DNA from: Rhodotorula mucilaginosa
Taxonomy: Eukaryota; Basidiomycota; Microbotryomycetes; Sporidiobolales; Sporidiobolaceae
Length of the DNA: 64,000 bases
Assembly (NCBI GenBank): GCA_034406715.1
Contig: CP137868.1
Coordinates: 1,178,001-1,242,000 of the forward strand
Direction of reading: 5' to 3'
Positions within the stretch are counted from its first letter, which is position 1. Every line of letters begins with the position of its first letter. Of the stretch, positions 36,748 to 48,325 are shown piece after piece. The notes under the pieces are model-generated. The model was not told the DNA's origin, did not search any database, and saw only the letters and a program-made list of their open reading frames with translations. Made by a program: the position numbers and the translations under genes.

Positions 36748-39530
36748 ATGGCGACTCCTGCTGCAGCCCCGGCCGCTGCGCCTCCCGCTGCCGACCCGCA
36801 GGATGCAGCACGCGGTGTCGTTCCCATCCTCAAACAGGTCGCGCTGGGATATATCGGAGTCCAGGCCATTCAGTACTTCCTCGGCAGTGCGTTATACACT
36901 CTCACAAGTCTGTACCTGTGACCCTGGCTCACCCTCTCCATCGACTGTTCGACTCTACGCAGCCAAAGTCAAGCCGCCGTCGCCGCCCCCCACCGCCCAA
37001 CCCATCCTCGACAACGCCGCACCTCCAGCCGGACCCGCCAGTGCAGTCAACGCACCCGCACAGGCAGGAGCAGAGCAGCAGAGACTACCGGCTGTTGTCC
37101 CCGTGTGGGCCCCGAAATCCACCCTCGACGTCGCCCTGAAACTCTCGACCGACGAGGACCCGCTCAACGTCGACCTGCGCGATCAGACCCTCCCCGGAGT
37201 CACGTGGGAAGGGATCGAGTACGCGTCCGGTAAATGGAACAGGGTCTGGGAGACCGAATGGAACGTTCCAGAGGTAGGTCCGCTCGGGTCGCTTCAGCTT
37301 GCATCCTCTTAGCTTCCGAAAGCTCACAGAGAGTCCCGACGTACCTCACGCAGTCTGTGCAAAACAACGCCAGCCTCTACCTCGACGCGTTCATCACCCA
37401 GTCGGGCAAATCCCCCGTCCGTGGTGACCCGACCTACCCCGGCGACGGTGATGTCCTGCACGTGCGCAAACCCTTGACGCGCTACCAGACTCAACGCAAA
37501 GTTCGCGCGGTCAAGAACTTGCTCACGGGCAAGTCGGACAAGGAGAAAGCCGAGGCCGAGGCGGCGCAACAAGCCGAGGACGAGAAGGAAGAGACGGAGG
37601 AAGAGTGGAAAGCCCGCCCGATCGTTTCGTTCTACCACCCGAATGTCACCCTCGACCTCGTCGTCGACTCGGGCGCGATCGAACTCGCCAAGACTCCGCC
37701 GCCGGTTCGCTCGCGTAAGTCGTCCTCCCTCGTCGCACAATCACCAGGCTTCCAGAGCTGACAAGGGCCTCCTCCTTTTCGGAACTGTTAAGACATCCAC
37801 ATTGCCCGCGACGGCGCCAAGACGTACGACAACAAGCAAGCCTACTTCCCCATCGTCTTCCCGAACGACTTTTGGCTCCTCTCGTCGCACATGAACCCGA
37901 TCAACTCGACCGTGTCGCGACTGCCTCTCCGCGTCGAGATGAAGCCGACCAGCCTCTTCAAGTTCCAGATCCAGAGCTCGTTGTCGGACAGCTTTGCCAA
38001 GCAGAGTGAGGGGATGAGTGGCGGTATGGCCCAGTTGGACGAGATCAAGCGCATCTTGGTCGAGACGAACCCGCTCTTGCTCGTGACGACTTTGGTCGTT
38101 TCTCTCCTCCACATGCTGTATGCCGTCGAGTTCTCGGTCCACGTACAAAGGCAAGGTCCTCAGCCTACTGACGATACTGTCCTTGTACAGCTTCGAATTC
38201 CTCGCCTTTACGAGCGACGTCTCGCACTGGCGCAACAAGAAGGAACTCGTCGGCGTCTCGATCCGCACCATCCTCACCAACGTCTTTACCCAAGCCGTCA
38301 TCCTCCTCTACCTCATCGACTCTTCCGAAGAGACCAACGCGACCATCCTCTTCTCGAGCGCCATCGGGCTCGCGATCGAGGCGTGGAAGATTACGAAAGC
38401 GGTCGACGTCAAGGTGATCAAGAGCACGGCGGGGTCTAGCTTGCCTTACAAGCTCTCGATCAAGGACAAGCACGTCCTCAGCGAGGACGAGAAGAAGACG
38501 CAAGAGTTTGACAAGCTCGCGTTCCGCTACGTTGCGTGGTGCGGTGCGCCGATCCTGTTCGGGTGAGTGAACCTCGTGGGCGCTCGACAGGACAGCCACA
38601 GGTAGTTGTTCTGACTTCTCCCTCGTTGCCGCAGATGGACCATCTACTCGCTCCTCTACCAGCAACATCGCTCGACGTACTCGTTCGTGATTCAGACTTT
38701 GACGAGTTTCCTTCAGTGGTTCGGCTTCTGTCAGCTCATCCCGCAACTCATCATCAACTACGTGAGTGACGGCGCAATGTCGCATGGATACCATTCTGCT
38801 GACTTCGCGTTCCTACCCAACAGAAACTCAAGAGTGTCGCGCGTGAGGCGGGGATCTGACTTCACTTCCCTGGTCCGACAGCGCTGACCCTCTCCTTTGT
38901 CATCAGACATCCCGATGAAGGCGATGGGTTACAAAGTTCTCAGTACCGTCATCGGTACGTCCATACTCTTGCGGCGCACTAGCCTCTTCGAAGTCTGCAT
39001 TGTCATGCTCACGCTCTTTCTCCCTCGACGCAGATGACTTTTTCTCGTACGCGCGCAACATTCTCCGTACAGCTCGCCGCGCATTGGTGGTCGAGTCCCT
39101 CCCCTCTCACTGATTGCCGTCTTTTCGTGAACAGGTTCATCATCAAGATGCCGTTGCTGCACCGCCTGGCTTGCTTCCGCGACGACGTTGTCTTCCTCAT
39201 TCTGCGTGAGTCTCTGCCGTCGCTCCACGAGGAAAACTAAGAACTCATTCGACTTGGTTTTATAGTTTACCAAATGTGGATCTACAAGGTCGACCCGACT
39301 CGCGAGAACGAATACGGTGAGTTGTTTTGGCAAGGTTCTGCTTGTTTCCCGCGTGGGTCGATCGTCGCTCATCTGGATTTGCCCGTGGCCTCGCAGGCCA
39401 AAAGCTGTCGAAGGAGGAGGCCGAGAAGCTTCTGCAGCAGCAGAACGCCGACAAGGCCAACGCCCCGGCGAAAGAGGCGGGCGAGGAGAAGAAGGAGCCG
39501 AAGATCAAGGAGACGAAGAAAAACAAGTGA
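36748..39530 (+). CDS. CLPTM1-family multi-pass ER membrane protein
   Basis: Homologue of human CLPTM1 (cleft lip and palate transmembrane protein 1), an ER/Golgi membrane protein; recent work on the family links it to lipid scrambling and receptor trafficking. The N-terminus is Ala/Pro-rich and followed by a hydrophobic segment (ILKQVALGYIGVQAIQYFLG). The large lumenal-type domain includes YLDAFITQSGKSP, FYHPNVTLDLVVDSG and YFPIVFPNDFWLLSSHMNPIN. Family hallmarks then follow: FLAFTSDVSHWRNKKELVG, RTILTNVFTQAVILLYLID, AWKITKAVDVKV, FGWTIYSLLYQQHRSTYSF, FLQWFGFCQLIPQLIINYKL and DDVVFLILLYQMWIYKVDPT. About five to six spans are expected. The C-terminus is a lysine-rich charged tail (KEPKIKETKKNK), compatible with ER retention. 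Roughly ten introns interrupt the gene, several short and close together between 38560 and 39410. Confidence 0.93.
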
Positions 39531-39819
39531 GGAGAGACATGGACGGCTCCGTTGTCGTGTCGTGTCGCAGGATTCTGGTTATCTCGCTTTGGGTATTCTC
39601 GGATGGGTGTGTTTGCCGTTGTGGCTGCAATATCGCATGTTATAACTACCGATGCCTATGACGCCATGACCCTTTCTTTCGCCCCGAGACTTGCGCAGCG
39701 CTTCTCCCGGCGCACAAAGCTTATGTTGAACCGCAGACCAGCGTCCTTTCTTGCGGAAGAAGCTCGTGAAAGACGATGCAAACAAAGCTAGTGGCCCTGC
39801 ATTCTCAATCGCTTCTTCG

Positions 39820-42587
39820 CTACCTCTTCACAGCCAGGGCCAGTTCGAGCTGCCTCTTGACGAAGTGGACGACTCCACTGCTCGACCATGCGGCTTGAGG
39901 ATCGTTCTCGGACGACACTGTCGCTGGGATCTTTTCGCTCAGGATCTCGGTCTCGGCTTTGCAACCGAGTCGGAGCATTTGCTGCAACTCGCGTCTGCAG
40001 AGCGAACGAGCGAGCGCAGTCGTTGCCAGTCGTCAGTCATCCCGACCTGTAGGTCCAGTAGCCCGGCCGATCGACTCACTTCCAATCATCAGGTACGCCG
40101 TCGCGCTTGAGGAGCGCGTGCGCTTTGAGGCGATCCGTGGACTTGAGCGGGAGCAGCTTGTCGCGTCCGATTCCTTCCTTCCCGGCGTCATCAAGTTTCA
40201 ATCCCAGCCACTGAATGTCGGGCGCCGCAAGTTGGTCGGCCTCGTGCGCCAGAGCCCTCGAGCCGAAGCAATAAGTCGACAGGATTTCGAGGCCGTGAGG
40301 GTCGCAGTCGACCAGAGCGAAAATCGGAATGCTGGAGCTCGATTCGTCAGTATCGTCGTGGGGATCTGAATGTGGACGTGGAACGTACTCGGGCGCGGCC
40401 GTAGCGAGCCTGACGACCAGTTCGCGCGTGACCACGTCAGGGTAACCCTTGCCGGTAATAAGGATCCCGTTGCCAAGCTCGCCGTCCGAGGTGAGGCCGG
40501 CATCGTTGAGCGTCGAGAACACCGCCTAGGCAGGTCGAGGGTCAACACTTCGTGTCTCGGAAACGAGAGTGGACAACTGGCTCACGTCCTTTTCGACGAT
40601 GAGAATCCAGCGGACTTGATCCAGCTCGATCCAGGCAATCTTCTGGCTCGGCGGGATAAGCGCCCCCTGCTCTTGTACTTATCAGTCTCAATTCTCGATC
40701 AGCGGTATTGCAAGGTGCACTCGCCTTGCCTGTGCCGTCGAGCGCACTGCCATCCTGGGAGACAAGTCGGAGAGCGCCACTGAAGAGACCTTTCGAGGTG
40801 GCGACCACGTTCAGGTCGCTTCGCCGAACTCCGAGGGTCGCCGCGATATCATCGATCATCTTTCTCGGCAGGGCATCAGCGACTTTCAAACGTGGCAGAA
40901 CTAGAAAAACCTGCAAGTCGACGACTTACCGCATCGACTACTTGCTGCTTTCGGAAGAGTTGTACGTCCCGATAGTACAGGTCGCGTTTAGTCGAGACAA
41001 CCCCGAGCTTCAACCCGTCGAGCAAGAGCTGTACGACCCGGAGGAAGATTGCTTCATCGAGCAGTTTGATGTCAGGAGGCGATCCTTCGCGTTGAGCACC
41101 GTTTGAGCCGATGCTTACCCAGCTCTCGCGCTCCAAGTCGGACCCCCTCGCCTTTTCCGACCTTGTGAGGGTACTTGATGCGCTGTTCCTTGCTGACCGA
41201 GCTGCGAGTATGGAGATTAGAGCGTTTGTACCGCGCATTTGAGAAGGCCACGGCGCTTTACTCACCGATCCTTTCCGCCTCGCTTTGCCAGCACGACGAC
41301 GAGAGCCTTTGCGTTCGGTACTGCACTTGCCTGGCCTCGGTCGTCGCTCGTACTTTCCCGATCCGAGCCTGCAGCCTCAGTCTGGATCGGAGGCAGCACG
41401 TTGTCGGCGATTTGTTGCAAGATCGAAAGGGCGATGCGTTCGAACGCCGTCCGGATATGCAAGCTTTTGATGTATAGAGGGGTCAATCTCAGTGCTGGTG
41501 ATGGACAGCGCGTCGGTGCTCACCTTTTCTCGGCGACGGTCAGGGGTCTGCCGGACGAGGCCGAAACAGTCGGGATCCGCTCCAATTGATAGTACGGACG
41601 CGGAGACGCTTCTTTCTTGTCGGTAGTGGCGTTCTGCGCCGTCGACTTGTCCCGCTGCCAAGCTCTGATCTCTTGTCCGAAGTCGGCCCGTCGATCTTCA
41701 GGCGTTGTCCGTTCCCCCTGCGTTGCAGCCTGCTCGGTCGCAGCGGCGTCGCCCCCAGCCCATGTCGGCGTGACTTGCATGTTGAGTAGCTGTGGATCTA
41801 TCTGTATGGCAGGAGCAGCGACAAAGCCGAAGAAGGCGTCCATCTCTGCTTGGGTCGGGCTTCTCGGACGGCTGTTCGTCGGGTGATCCCGTGCCCGCCC
41901 TGCGTCCAGGCCGGGCGATTCCTCGGCTGTTTCATTCTGGATAGAATCGGAGTGAAGAGTCTTGAGACGCTTGCGAGGGCGCGGGCAACGCGGCGGCTTC
42001 TTCGTCGAGAGTTGATCTTCGTGCCCGAGCATTTCGTCATCCGATTCGTCGAGCGGCGCAGGCTTCGAATCGGGGTGCAGGTCGTCCAGGTGATCGAAAG
42101 ACAAGAGCCCGTCGTCCGAAATGGGATTGCGTCCTCTTCCGAAGCGCGGGTCACCTTGACCGAGGTCGTCAAGCCCGTCGTCTTTTGCGGTTGGCAAATC
42201 TCGACGCGGCGTGGCCAGGGTCGCGTCGGGCCAGCTGTCCTCCTCGTCAGACGAGAACGCAAGATCGGGCAGTTCCTCGTCTGTCTGCACAGCGTCTTCT
42301 TCGGCGGTCGAAGAGTGCGACTCGTCTGCCGAGGTGAAGTCGTCCTCGTCGAGGAAGGTCTCGATGTCCATCTCGAGCTGCTCGCTCGCCAAGCTGTCGA
42401 TGTCGCTGAACTCGAGCGGTGGATCATCGCTACTGTGCATAGTAAGCGCGCTGAAGCCCGTGCTGCTGCGCGACGGGGCGTTCTTGCGCGGTTGAGCAGC
42501 TGGCGGCAGGTCCTCGAACGAGAGCGGCGCGTCGTCCCAGTTGCCGAACGCCTGTTCGAGATCAGTCAGCGACAGACCTGTCGACAT
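39820..42587 (-). CDS. SPO11: Spo11: meiotic topoisomerase VI A-like transesterase, with long N-terminal extension
   Basis: Catalytic subunit that makes programmed meiotic double-strand breaks. The core from about 41478 to 39820 shows SLHIRTAFERIALSIL, the winged-helix catalytic motif STKRDLYYRDVQLF (the nucleophilic tyrosine is in the YYRD pair), a second block VVATSKGLFSGALRL and the Toprim metal-binding motif IFALVDCDPHGLEIL. YCFGSRALAHEADQLA and IQWLGLKLDDA follow. It ends VKRQLELALAVKR at the TAG at 39820. The first exon (42587-41531) alone encodes about 352 residues of acidic, Ser/Asp-rich, probably disordered sequence, while Spo11 is normally ~400 residues in total. That extension repeats a short L-x-F-x-[DH]-[LI] pattern at residues 22-27, 58-63 and 162-167. 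Its presence, with an intact frame, is consistent with a sexual species. Confidence 0.92.
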
Positions 42588-42807
42588 TGCGAGCCTCGCT
42601 TGAGCGCTAGCCCGACGGCCGGGGTAAAGTGAAGGAGGAAAGCCTGAAATTCGGCAAGGTCTTTCGGTCGTTCACGGCAGCGGCATCGCTCGCTCCTTCG
42701 AGGGATGATACGAAAGTGCTTGATAGTGGTGTAACAACATTGACAAAACTCGTTCTGCAAAAGAGAGAGCACCCGGCGGAACCAACAAGGAGTTCTCGGA
42801 CCTTCCC

Positions 42808-45001
42808 CTACTTTGGGTTGGCACCCGCCATCGCCTTGCCGATCCCCTCCCCCTTGCGCTGATAAGTCGAGAAAGCGCCATCGGCAAACCACTTGGCGTT
42901 CGCTTCCTCGACCTTGCTCCGCATCTTGGACGGGTCGACCAACTCGAGACCTGCGAGTCATCGCGGAACGACGCAGATCGGAACCAGTGACGAGAATCAG
43001 CGTCCCGCTCATCCGATCACGCGCTGCAGCAAAGACTCACCTTGGACGGGAGTAAAGGCAAGAGACGTGGCGAGACCGGACGTGGCGGTGCCCGAAGTCG
43101 GCGCCTTGATGGACCCGAGACGACCTTTTGCAGATTTTGACAGTTTGGCTGCGGCGACGGACACAATCTCGATCAGCAACATAATCCGGGCGCTCAGCGA
43201 GTGAAAGCGAGAGGTATTTTTCACCTTTGCTGCGGGCCTCTCCCATGTTTGCCCGCACGCGACCGGACGACGACCCGATCATGCCCATGCCCTGCACGTC
43301 GTCGTACGCGCCGACCTCCTCCTCGGCCTCGCCAAACTTGAGCCGGTTCTGCTGTTTCCGCAACTCCGTCATGGCGTACGCCTCCTTGGCCTTCCGCGCC
43401 CTGTATTGATACAGCAATCTCAATCAGCGATCAAGTCACGGGGAGCGGCGAGAAAAGGAATAAAGTAAGGGACGCACCGCTTGCCACCTCGCCTGGCCTT
43501 CTTCTTCTCATCAGGCCTCGGCAAAGCCTTGACGACCTTGAGCGCCGAAGGTCTCGCCAGCCGCTCCATCTCAGCCTCGAGCTTGCCCTTCATCTCTTCC
43601 CCAAATGCGCCGTGCGGCGAACTCTTGGCGATGTCGACCCGGGCCGCGAGCGCGACCTTGGCTCCGACTTTGCGTTGCGCCTTCATGCGGTCTTCAGGAC
43701 GCGTACGCTGCACGAGCGGGCATTGGTAGATGAAGCCGGTGTGGAGGCGGTCGACAGAGTGAGCGGCGGTTGAGAATCCCGTGTTGGCGCGTTTGACGGC
43801 GCCGAGAAGCTGCATGAATGCGGCAGCGTGAGCAAACTCGGGGGTGTTAACTCTGCCGATGCTCGTAGAAGCGGAACGCACGTAGATATTTGAATGCGGG
43901 ATCCGAGTCAGTCCGTTCAAACCGCCCGCGATACCCAGGATTTTGGTGGCGGTTGTGGTGCCAACAATGGCCGAGATATTCGGCGCCAAGAGCGTGATTC
44001 GAGACTCGACATACTCCAAGATCTGTATTGGCGAGTTCGCGTGAGCCGTCGCTAGAACATAGGTAACCGAGAAATCAAGAAAGGCCGCGAATGCTGACCT
44101 TGCGTTTGGACTCGTCCAGCTTGAACATCATGTCGCATGCCGCCTTGACCGCGTTCCACTCCTGCTCCGCCAGCTGGTGACCTTTGGTCGTCGCGGCCGT
44201 GACCTTGACGGCCATGATCGATCCGGACGGCAACAGGCCGGCAATGTCGCCGTGCAGTTCGGGACCATTCCCGAGCGCGAGGATGACACGGCAGTAGGGC
44301 AGCGGAGACGAGACGAGGGTGTCGAGCTCGGGGAAACGAGGGAGGTAGTGATCGCGGATGAACTGTGCGGGCAAAGCGGAAGTGAGGAAATGAAAAATCA
44401 GCGGACAAGCGGAACTGCCTTGCCCTGGATCATTGCGAAAACGCACCTTGTGGACAAGGAGCATCTCGTTGTCAATCTCTACGCTGAGATTGTTGGCCTG
44501 GACAATCAGGTGGTACTCGTCGCTCTCGCCCTCGCTGGCAAGATTTGGATCCGGGTGCTCGCGGTAATAGTCAATTTTCTGCCGCGGGGCAATTCGGGTC
44601 AGCGGACACACATTGAGCGAGAAGAATGCAAGAGAACCTGAACGCACCTGGAGGACGTCGCGCATAGTTCGTCCGCCTTGGAGTCTGGCGACTTTGGTGA
44701 CTTCAGCGACTCCACTCATGTCCATCGCGTTGACCGCGTCTTCGTCGAGCTCGTGCGCCGGCTTGACGCCTCCTGCAGGCACATGCGCTTCCCCGTCTGC
44801 GAGCCCAGCCATCGCCGCGTCGACCGCGTCGCCGTCCTGATCACCGCCGTCTGCGTCTGCGTCTCCGGCTCCACTCTGCCCCTGTCCTGCGCCGTTCGAG
44901 CCACTCGGGCCCGCCATGGCTGCGTCGAGTTCGTCGTCGAGCTCCGAACCCGAACCAAGGTCGTCCAGGTCGTTCATCAGCTCGTCTGCCAGGCTCGCCA
45001 T
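42808..45001 (-). CDS. PRP31: U4/U6 snRNP protein Prp31
   Basis: Spliceosomal protein that bridges U4 snRNA and the 15.5K protein and stabilises the U4/U6.U5 tri-snRNP. The N-terminus [19 protein letters not shown] is acidic. The Nop domain follows: [19 protein letters not shown], the helical bundle with [38 protein letters not shown], then [20 protein letters not shown] and [20 protein letters not shown], the RNA-contact region. The C-terminal Prp31 domain includes [41 protein letters not shown] and a terminal [20 protein letters not shown]. It ends MAGANPK at the TAG at 42808. Six or more introns. Start ATG at 45001; upstream neighbour 262 bp away on the same strand. Confidence 0.95.
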
Positions 45002-45263
45002 GTTTGGTCGTTTGGTCGAGTGAAGCGTTCGCGCGGAAGAAGCGAACCGAGCGAACGGTCTTGCAATTGATTGTCAAAAGGCCTCGCTCTCTCTCACACG
45101 GCTAGGCAGATCGAGAGAGTTCTGATTACGAGATACAACAATTACATGAGACAACCGGCATCGAGAGGCAAGAAAGTCCGACGGGTTTTTAGTCTCAGGA
45201 CGAAACGGTTTCCGGTCGCGCAAAATTCCTTCGGTTCAGGAGAGCGCCTACGGGGCGGAAGAG

Positions 45264-46434
45264 CTAGGTCAGTTGCGGGCCCAGGGAATCCGGAACACCA
45301 GGAAGAAAGAGAAGGGGAAGCGCACCCTTGATGGATTGGATCTCGGCCTTGAAGTTGTGCGTCGCTTCCTGCAGCGCCCTCCTCTCGCCCGTCGCCGTCG
45401 ACGACGATCCCGCACTCGCTCCATACGCTCCATAAGGCCTATACGTATGGAACGTCGCAGCCGCGTACGATTCCGACTCGAGGTACTCGTTCAGGGTCAC
45501 GAGGGACCGCATGAGCATCCCTTGCGGTTGGACGAGGTTGGACGGGTTCATCGGCATGTGGCCCCCGCCCGTCGAGGAGGTGGTGCTTGCGGAGGGGGAG
45601 CCCGAAGCGAGTTCAGCGCGGAGAGAGGTGAGGGAGGTTTTGACTGGTTCGAGGATCCGGGGAGGAGGAGGCGGGAGCGGTTCGGTGGCGTGCGGCTCGA
45701 GTTGTCCCTCTGACGGGTCCGTTCCTTCCTGAGCGTCGGCTCCCGTCTGCAACAGCGGCTTCTTCTCCTCGTTGACATCACCTGAATCCGATCCAGCCGA
45801 CGGAGCCTTTTGATCCGAGGAAAGCGCCCGACGTTCTCGCTCTCGCTTCCTAAACTCGACCGCTTCTGCTCCGCCTAGCCTCCTGATCCCCGCCGCATTG
45901 ACGAGACCAATGATCGTATCGTGCAGCTTGGCGTAGATGGTTTCGTGGGATCGGAAGAGCCGTGTTCGGGCTTGGAGGGCAATCACGAGTCGGGGATAGA
46001 CGATCGTCTGATGGAAACAACGAGCGGGCGAAGGTGACCAGGTCAGCCAGCAAGATCGGGAGGGGACGTGTTGAGCACGGGAATGCTATACCTTGTACAC
46101 CCAGGCGATGGCGCTGCTGGCGGTTCCGCCGATCAAGACCAGCACGGCGACGATGCGAAGGAAGTTGGGGACCGTCGAGTTGGGAGCATAGGCGGGCGGC
46201 GGTGCGAGGTAGACGGGTACTTTGGGATATGTACGTGGTGGTACGGGTGCCTGTTCAGTCCCAGAGTCAGTGCTGCCAGCGGGAGAAGGTTGCCGGGCAC
46301 TTTCAAGTTACCGGTGCTGTGGGTGGAGTCGAGGTGGGGGGAGGAGCAGAGTCGCTCGCAGCGGGCGAGGGGAGCACGGCAGACTGCGCAGCAGCTTCAG
46401 TCACTGCACTCGGCGCTTTGGCGGCTTCCGACAT
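45264..46434 (-). CDS. Single-pass membrane protein, unidentified (possibly Pex14/Pex17-like)
   Basis: Not securely identified. The start MSEAAKAPSAVTEAAAQ begins an Ala/Ser/Pro-rich N-terminal segment of about 70 residues, across an intron into APVPPRTYPKVPVYLAPPPAY. One clear transmembrane helix follows: NFLRIVAVLVLIGGTASSAI. After it come IVYPRLVIALQARTRLFRSH and ETIYAKLHDTIIGLVNAAGI, amphipathic helices likely to form a coiled coil, then a charged region (EFRKRERERRALSSD) and a Pro/Ser-rich tail ending SLGPQLT. A proline-rich N-terminus, one span and a following coiled coil resemble fungal Pex14/Pex17-type peroxins. The conserved N-terminal Pex14 helical domain is absent, so this is a weak analogy. 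Separated by only 117 bp from the mitochondrial uL11 gene on the same strand. Confidence 0.6.
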
Positions 46435-46551
46435 GACAGACACGACAAGGGGTTGAAGAGGAGAGAGACGAAGTCGCGAAGAGCGTCGAATGGATGCAAA
46501 GAAAGAGTTGCGGTAAAAAATACACTACAGGGGAACGATGTCTTGACCCGA

Positions 46552-47198
46552 TCAGGGGACAACTGCCACGCCGGCCGACTTGCACTGTCCGACGACGCTC
46601 CTTGCGATCGCCTCGAGCGGGATGCTCTTCAAGTGGTCGTCGCGCTGCTTGATCTTGGCAATCTCGTACACGTGCTTGACGCTCAGGGTCCCCGCCGCGG
46701 CCACGTTCGGTCGCCCCGCCTCGCCCGAAGCCGTCTCGATCCCGGCGGCTTGCTTGACGAGCCACATGGTCGGCGGCGTCTTGGTCACAAAGGTGAAGGT
46801 CCGGTCGGGCTGGATCGTGATCGTCACCGGCGTCGGAGTTCCCGGAGTCAGGCCGGCTGTTCGTGCTGTTGTGTGCGGTAGCACAGAGTGGGTCAGAGCT
46901 GGTTCGGCGAGCGAGCGAGTGCAGTGCGGACGGAGGACGGACCGTTGAACTCTTTGACAAAGTCGATGCTCTTGACGCCGCGTGCTCCGAGCGCCGGACC
47001 GATTGGAGGCGCGGCCGTCGCCTTGCCTGCCGGCACGATGAGCCTGCCAGTCCATGCTCAACAAGTCAGTCAAGGGGAGCTGGGCGGAAGTCGTGCAGGA
47101 GACGCACGCCGCCCCGAGCGGAGGTGGGAGCTCTTGCGAGAAGGGAGGCGGACGCACCTGACCATCTGGGCGGCTGCTTGTGCTGCTTGTTTTGACAT
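46552..47198 (-). CDS. MRPL19: Mitochondrial large-subunit ribosomal protein uL11
   Basis: Bacterial-type L11 of the mitochondrial ribosome; it binds the GTPase-associated region of large-subunit rRNA. After the short leader [13 protein letters not shown] the first intron joins [20 protein letters not shown], the signature L11 N-terminal loop. The second block [14 protein letters not shown] precedes another intron, then [20 protein letters not shown] and [19 protein letters not shown] follow. The C-terminal RNA-binding domain has [20 protein letters not shown] and [16 protein letters not shown]. Cytosolic uL11 (Rpl12) lacks the PIGPALGxxGV arrangement seen here, so the mitochondrial assignment is preferred. 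There is no long presequence; the leader may itself act as an import signal. Stop TGA at 46552-46554. Confidence 0.9.
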
Positions 47199-48325
47199 GA
47201 TTGTAACCCGCGTATAAGTCGACGGAAGGGGGACAAGGGAGCGAGGCGGTGCAAAGGGAGGGCGACCGGACGAGGTCGAGTTGATCGCAGCTCTGGTTCT
47301 TCCCTCATGCGAAACTCCTGCTAGACAGATATGGCTGGGCTCAAACAACCGACTGGAGCTCGCTGCAGGCACCCCGCTCGATTCCTGCTCAGGAACCTTC
47401 TCGCCCAGCCACCAGCTCGCTTTGGATCCTCCTCGCCGACTCGATCGCCATCCCATACTCGCCAAGTGAAGGCGCGCGTCCTTCCCGCTGATGCGACTCT
47501 GCTCTCCGCTACGCACGCTACGCAGACGAGCGCGCACCGACTCATTCCGAAGCTGGCGGGGCCGTGTACTTGCTTCGCTCTCTCTTTTCGCTCGCTTGGG
47601 CGCCCCGGTCAGTGCATGCTGGCATCCTCTCCTCCAATCCTGCTTCCCATACGAGTTTGGCTCTGTCACTCTGCTACCTGTGTCAACTGCCGGACGCGTG
47701 CTCGCTATGCAGAAACAGAGCTCGCTCTTCGCGCCAAGGCTGAGAAGCGGCGAACCCTTCCAAGCTGTCACCTGCGCATTCTCTCAGGAGCTGCGCCTCG
47801 GGCGGTTTCTATCAGGACCGGTCGCACCTTCTCCGAGTGCTCCTGTGACGGGCGCAGGGATGCGCGTTTCAGAGCATGGCTGACTCGTCGATCGCAAATT
47901 GAGCCCCGAGGAAGAGAAGGGGGATGACGCTCGAACAAGCAGGCCATAGACCTGGGCAGCCCCGGACGCAGACTCCTGCAGTCGCAAAAAACACATATGT
48001 AGAACACTGTAGTTGATCTTGGGGCCGAGGAATGTGTAGTTGTAGTTTTCTTCCCGGTCCAGCCATTTCTCTCGGATTGACGTCGGCGGAGCGCTCGGCC
48101 GGGCTTGGAACTTCTCCTTCACTCTCACAACCGCTTTTCCAGAGCATAGACACGACGAGCTGGTCTCGGTAAAGCTTTGCTTCGACATATTCGAGCCGGC
48201 GTGCACCGCTCGCACAGCGCGAGTTCCGACGCGCCGTCACTTGAGCACCTGCTCGGCGATTCCGCCAGCAGCACGCGAACGGCACCTATCGGCTCAGCTA
48301 GGGACCGAGAATAAAATAGCTCAGG
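47199..48325. other. Divergent intergenic region with one weak candidate ORF
   Basis: The 1,127 bases lie between the starts of MRPL19 (-) and the surface-type gene (+). This is the longest gap in the window. A minus-strand frame around 48190-47990 has coding-like codon use (see findings), but no start, stop or family match makes it a gene. The rest looks non-coding and should hold two promoters. Confidence 0.4.
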
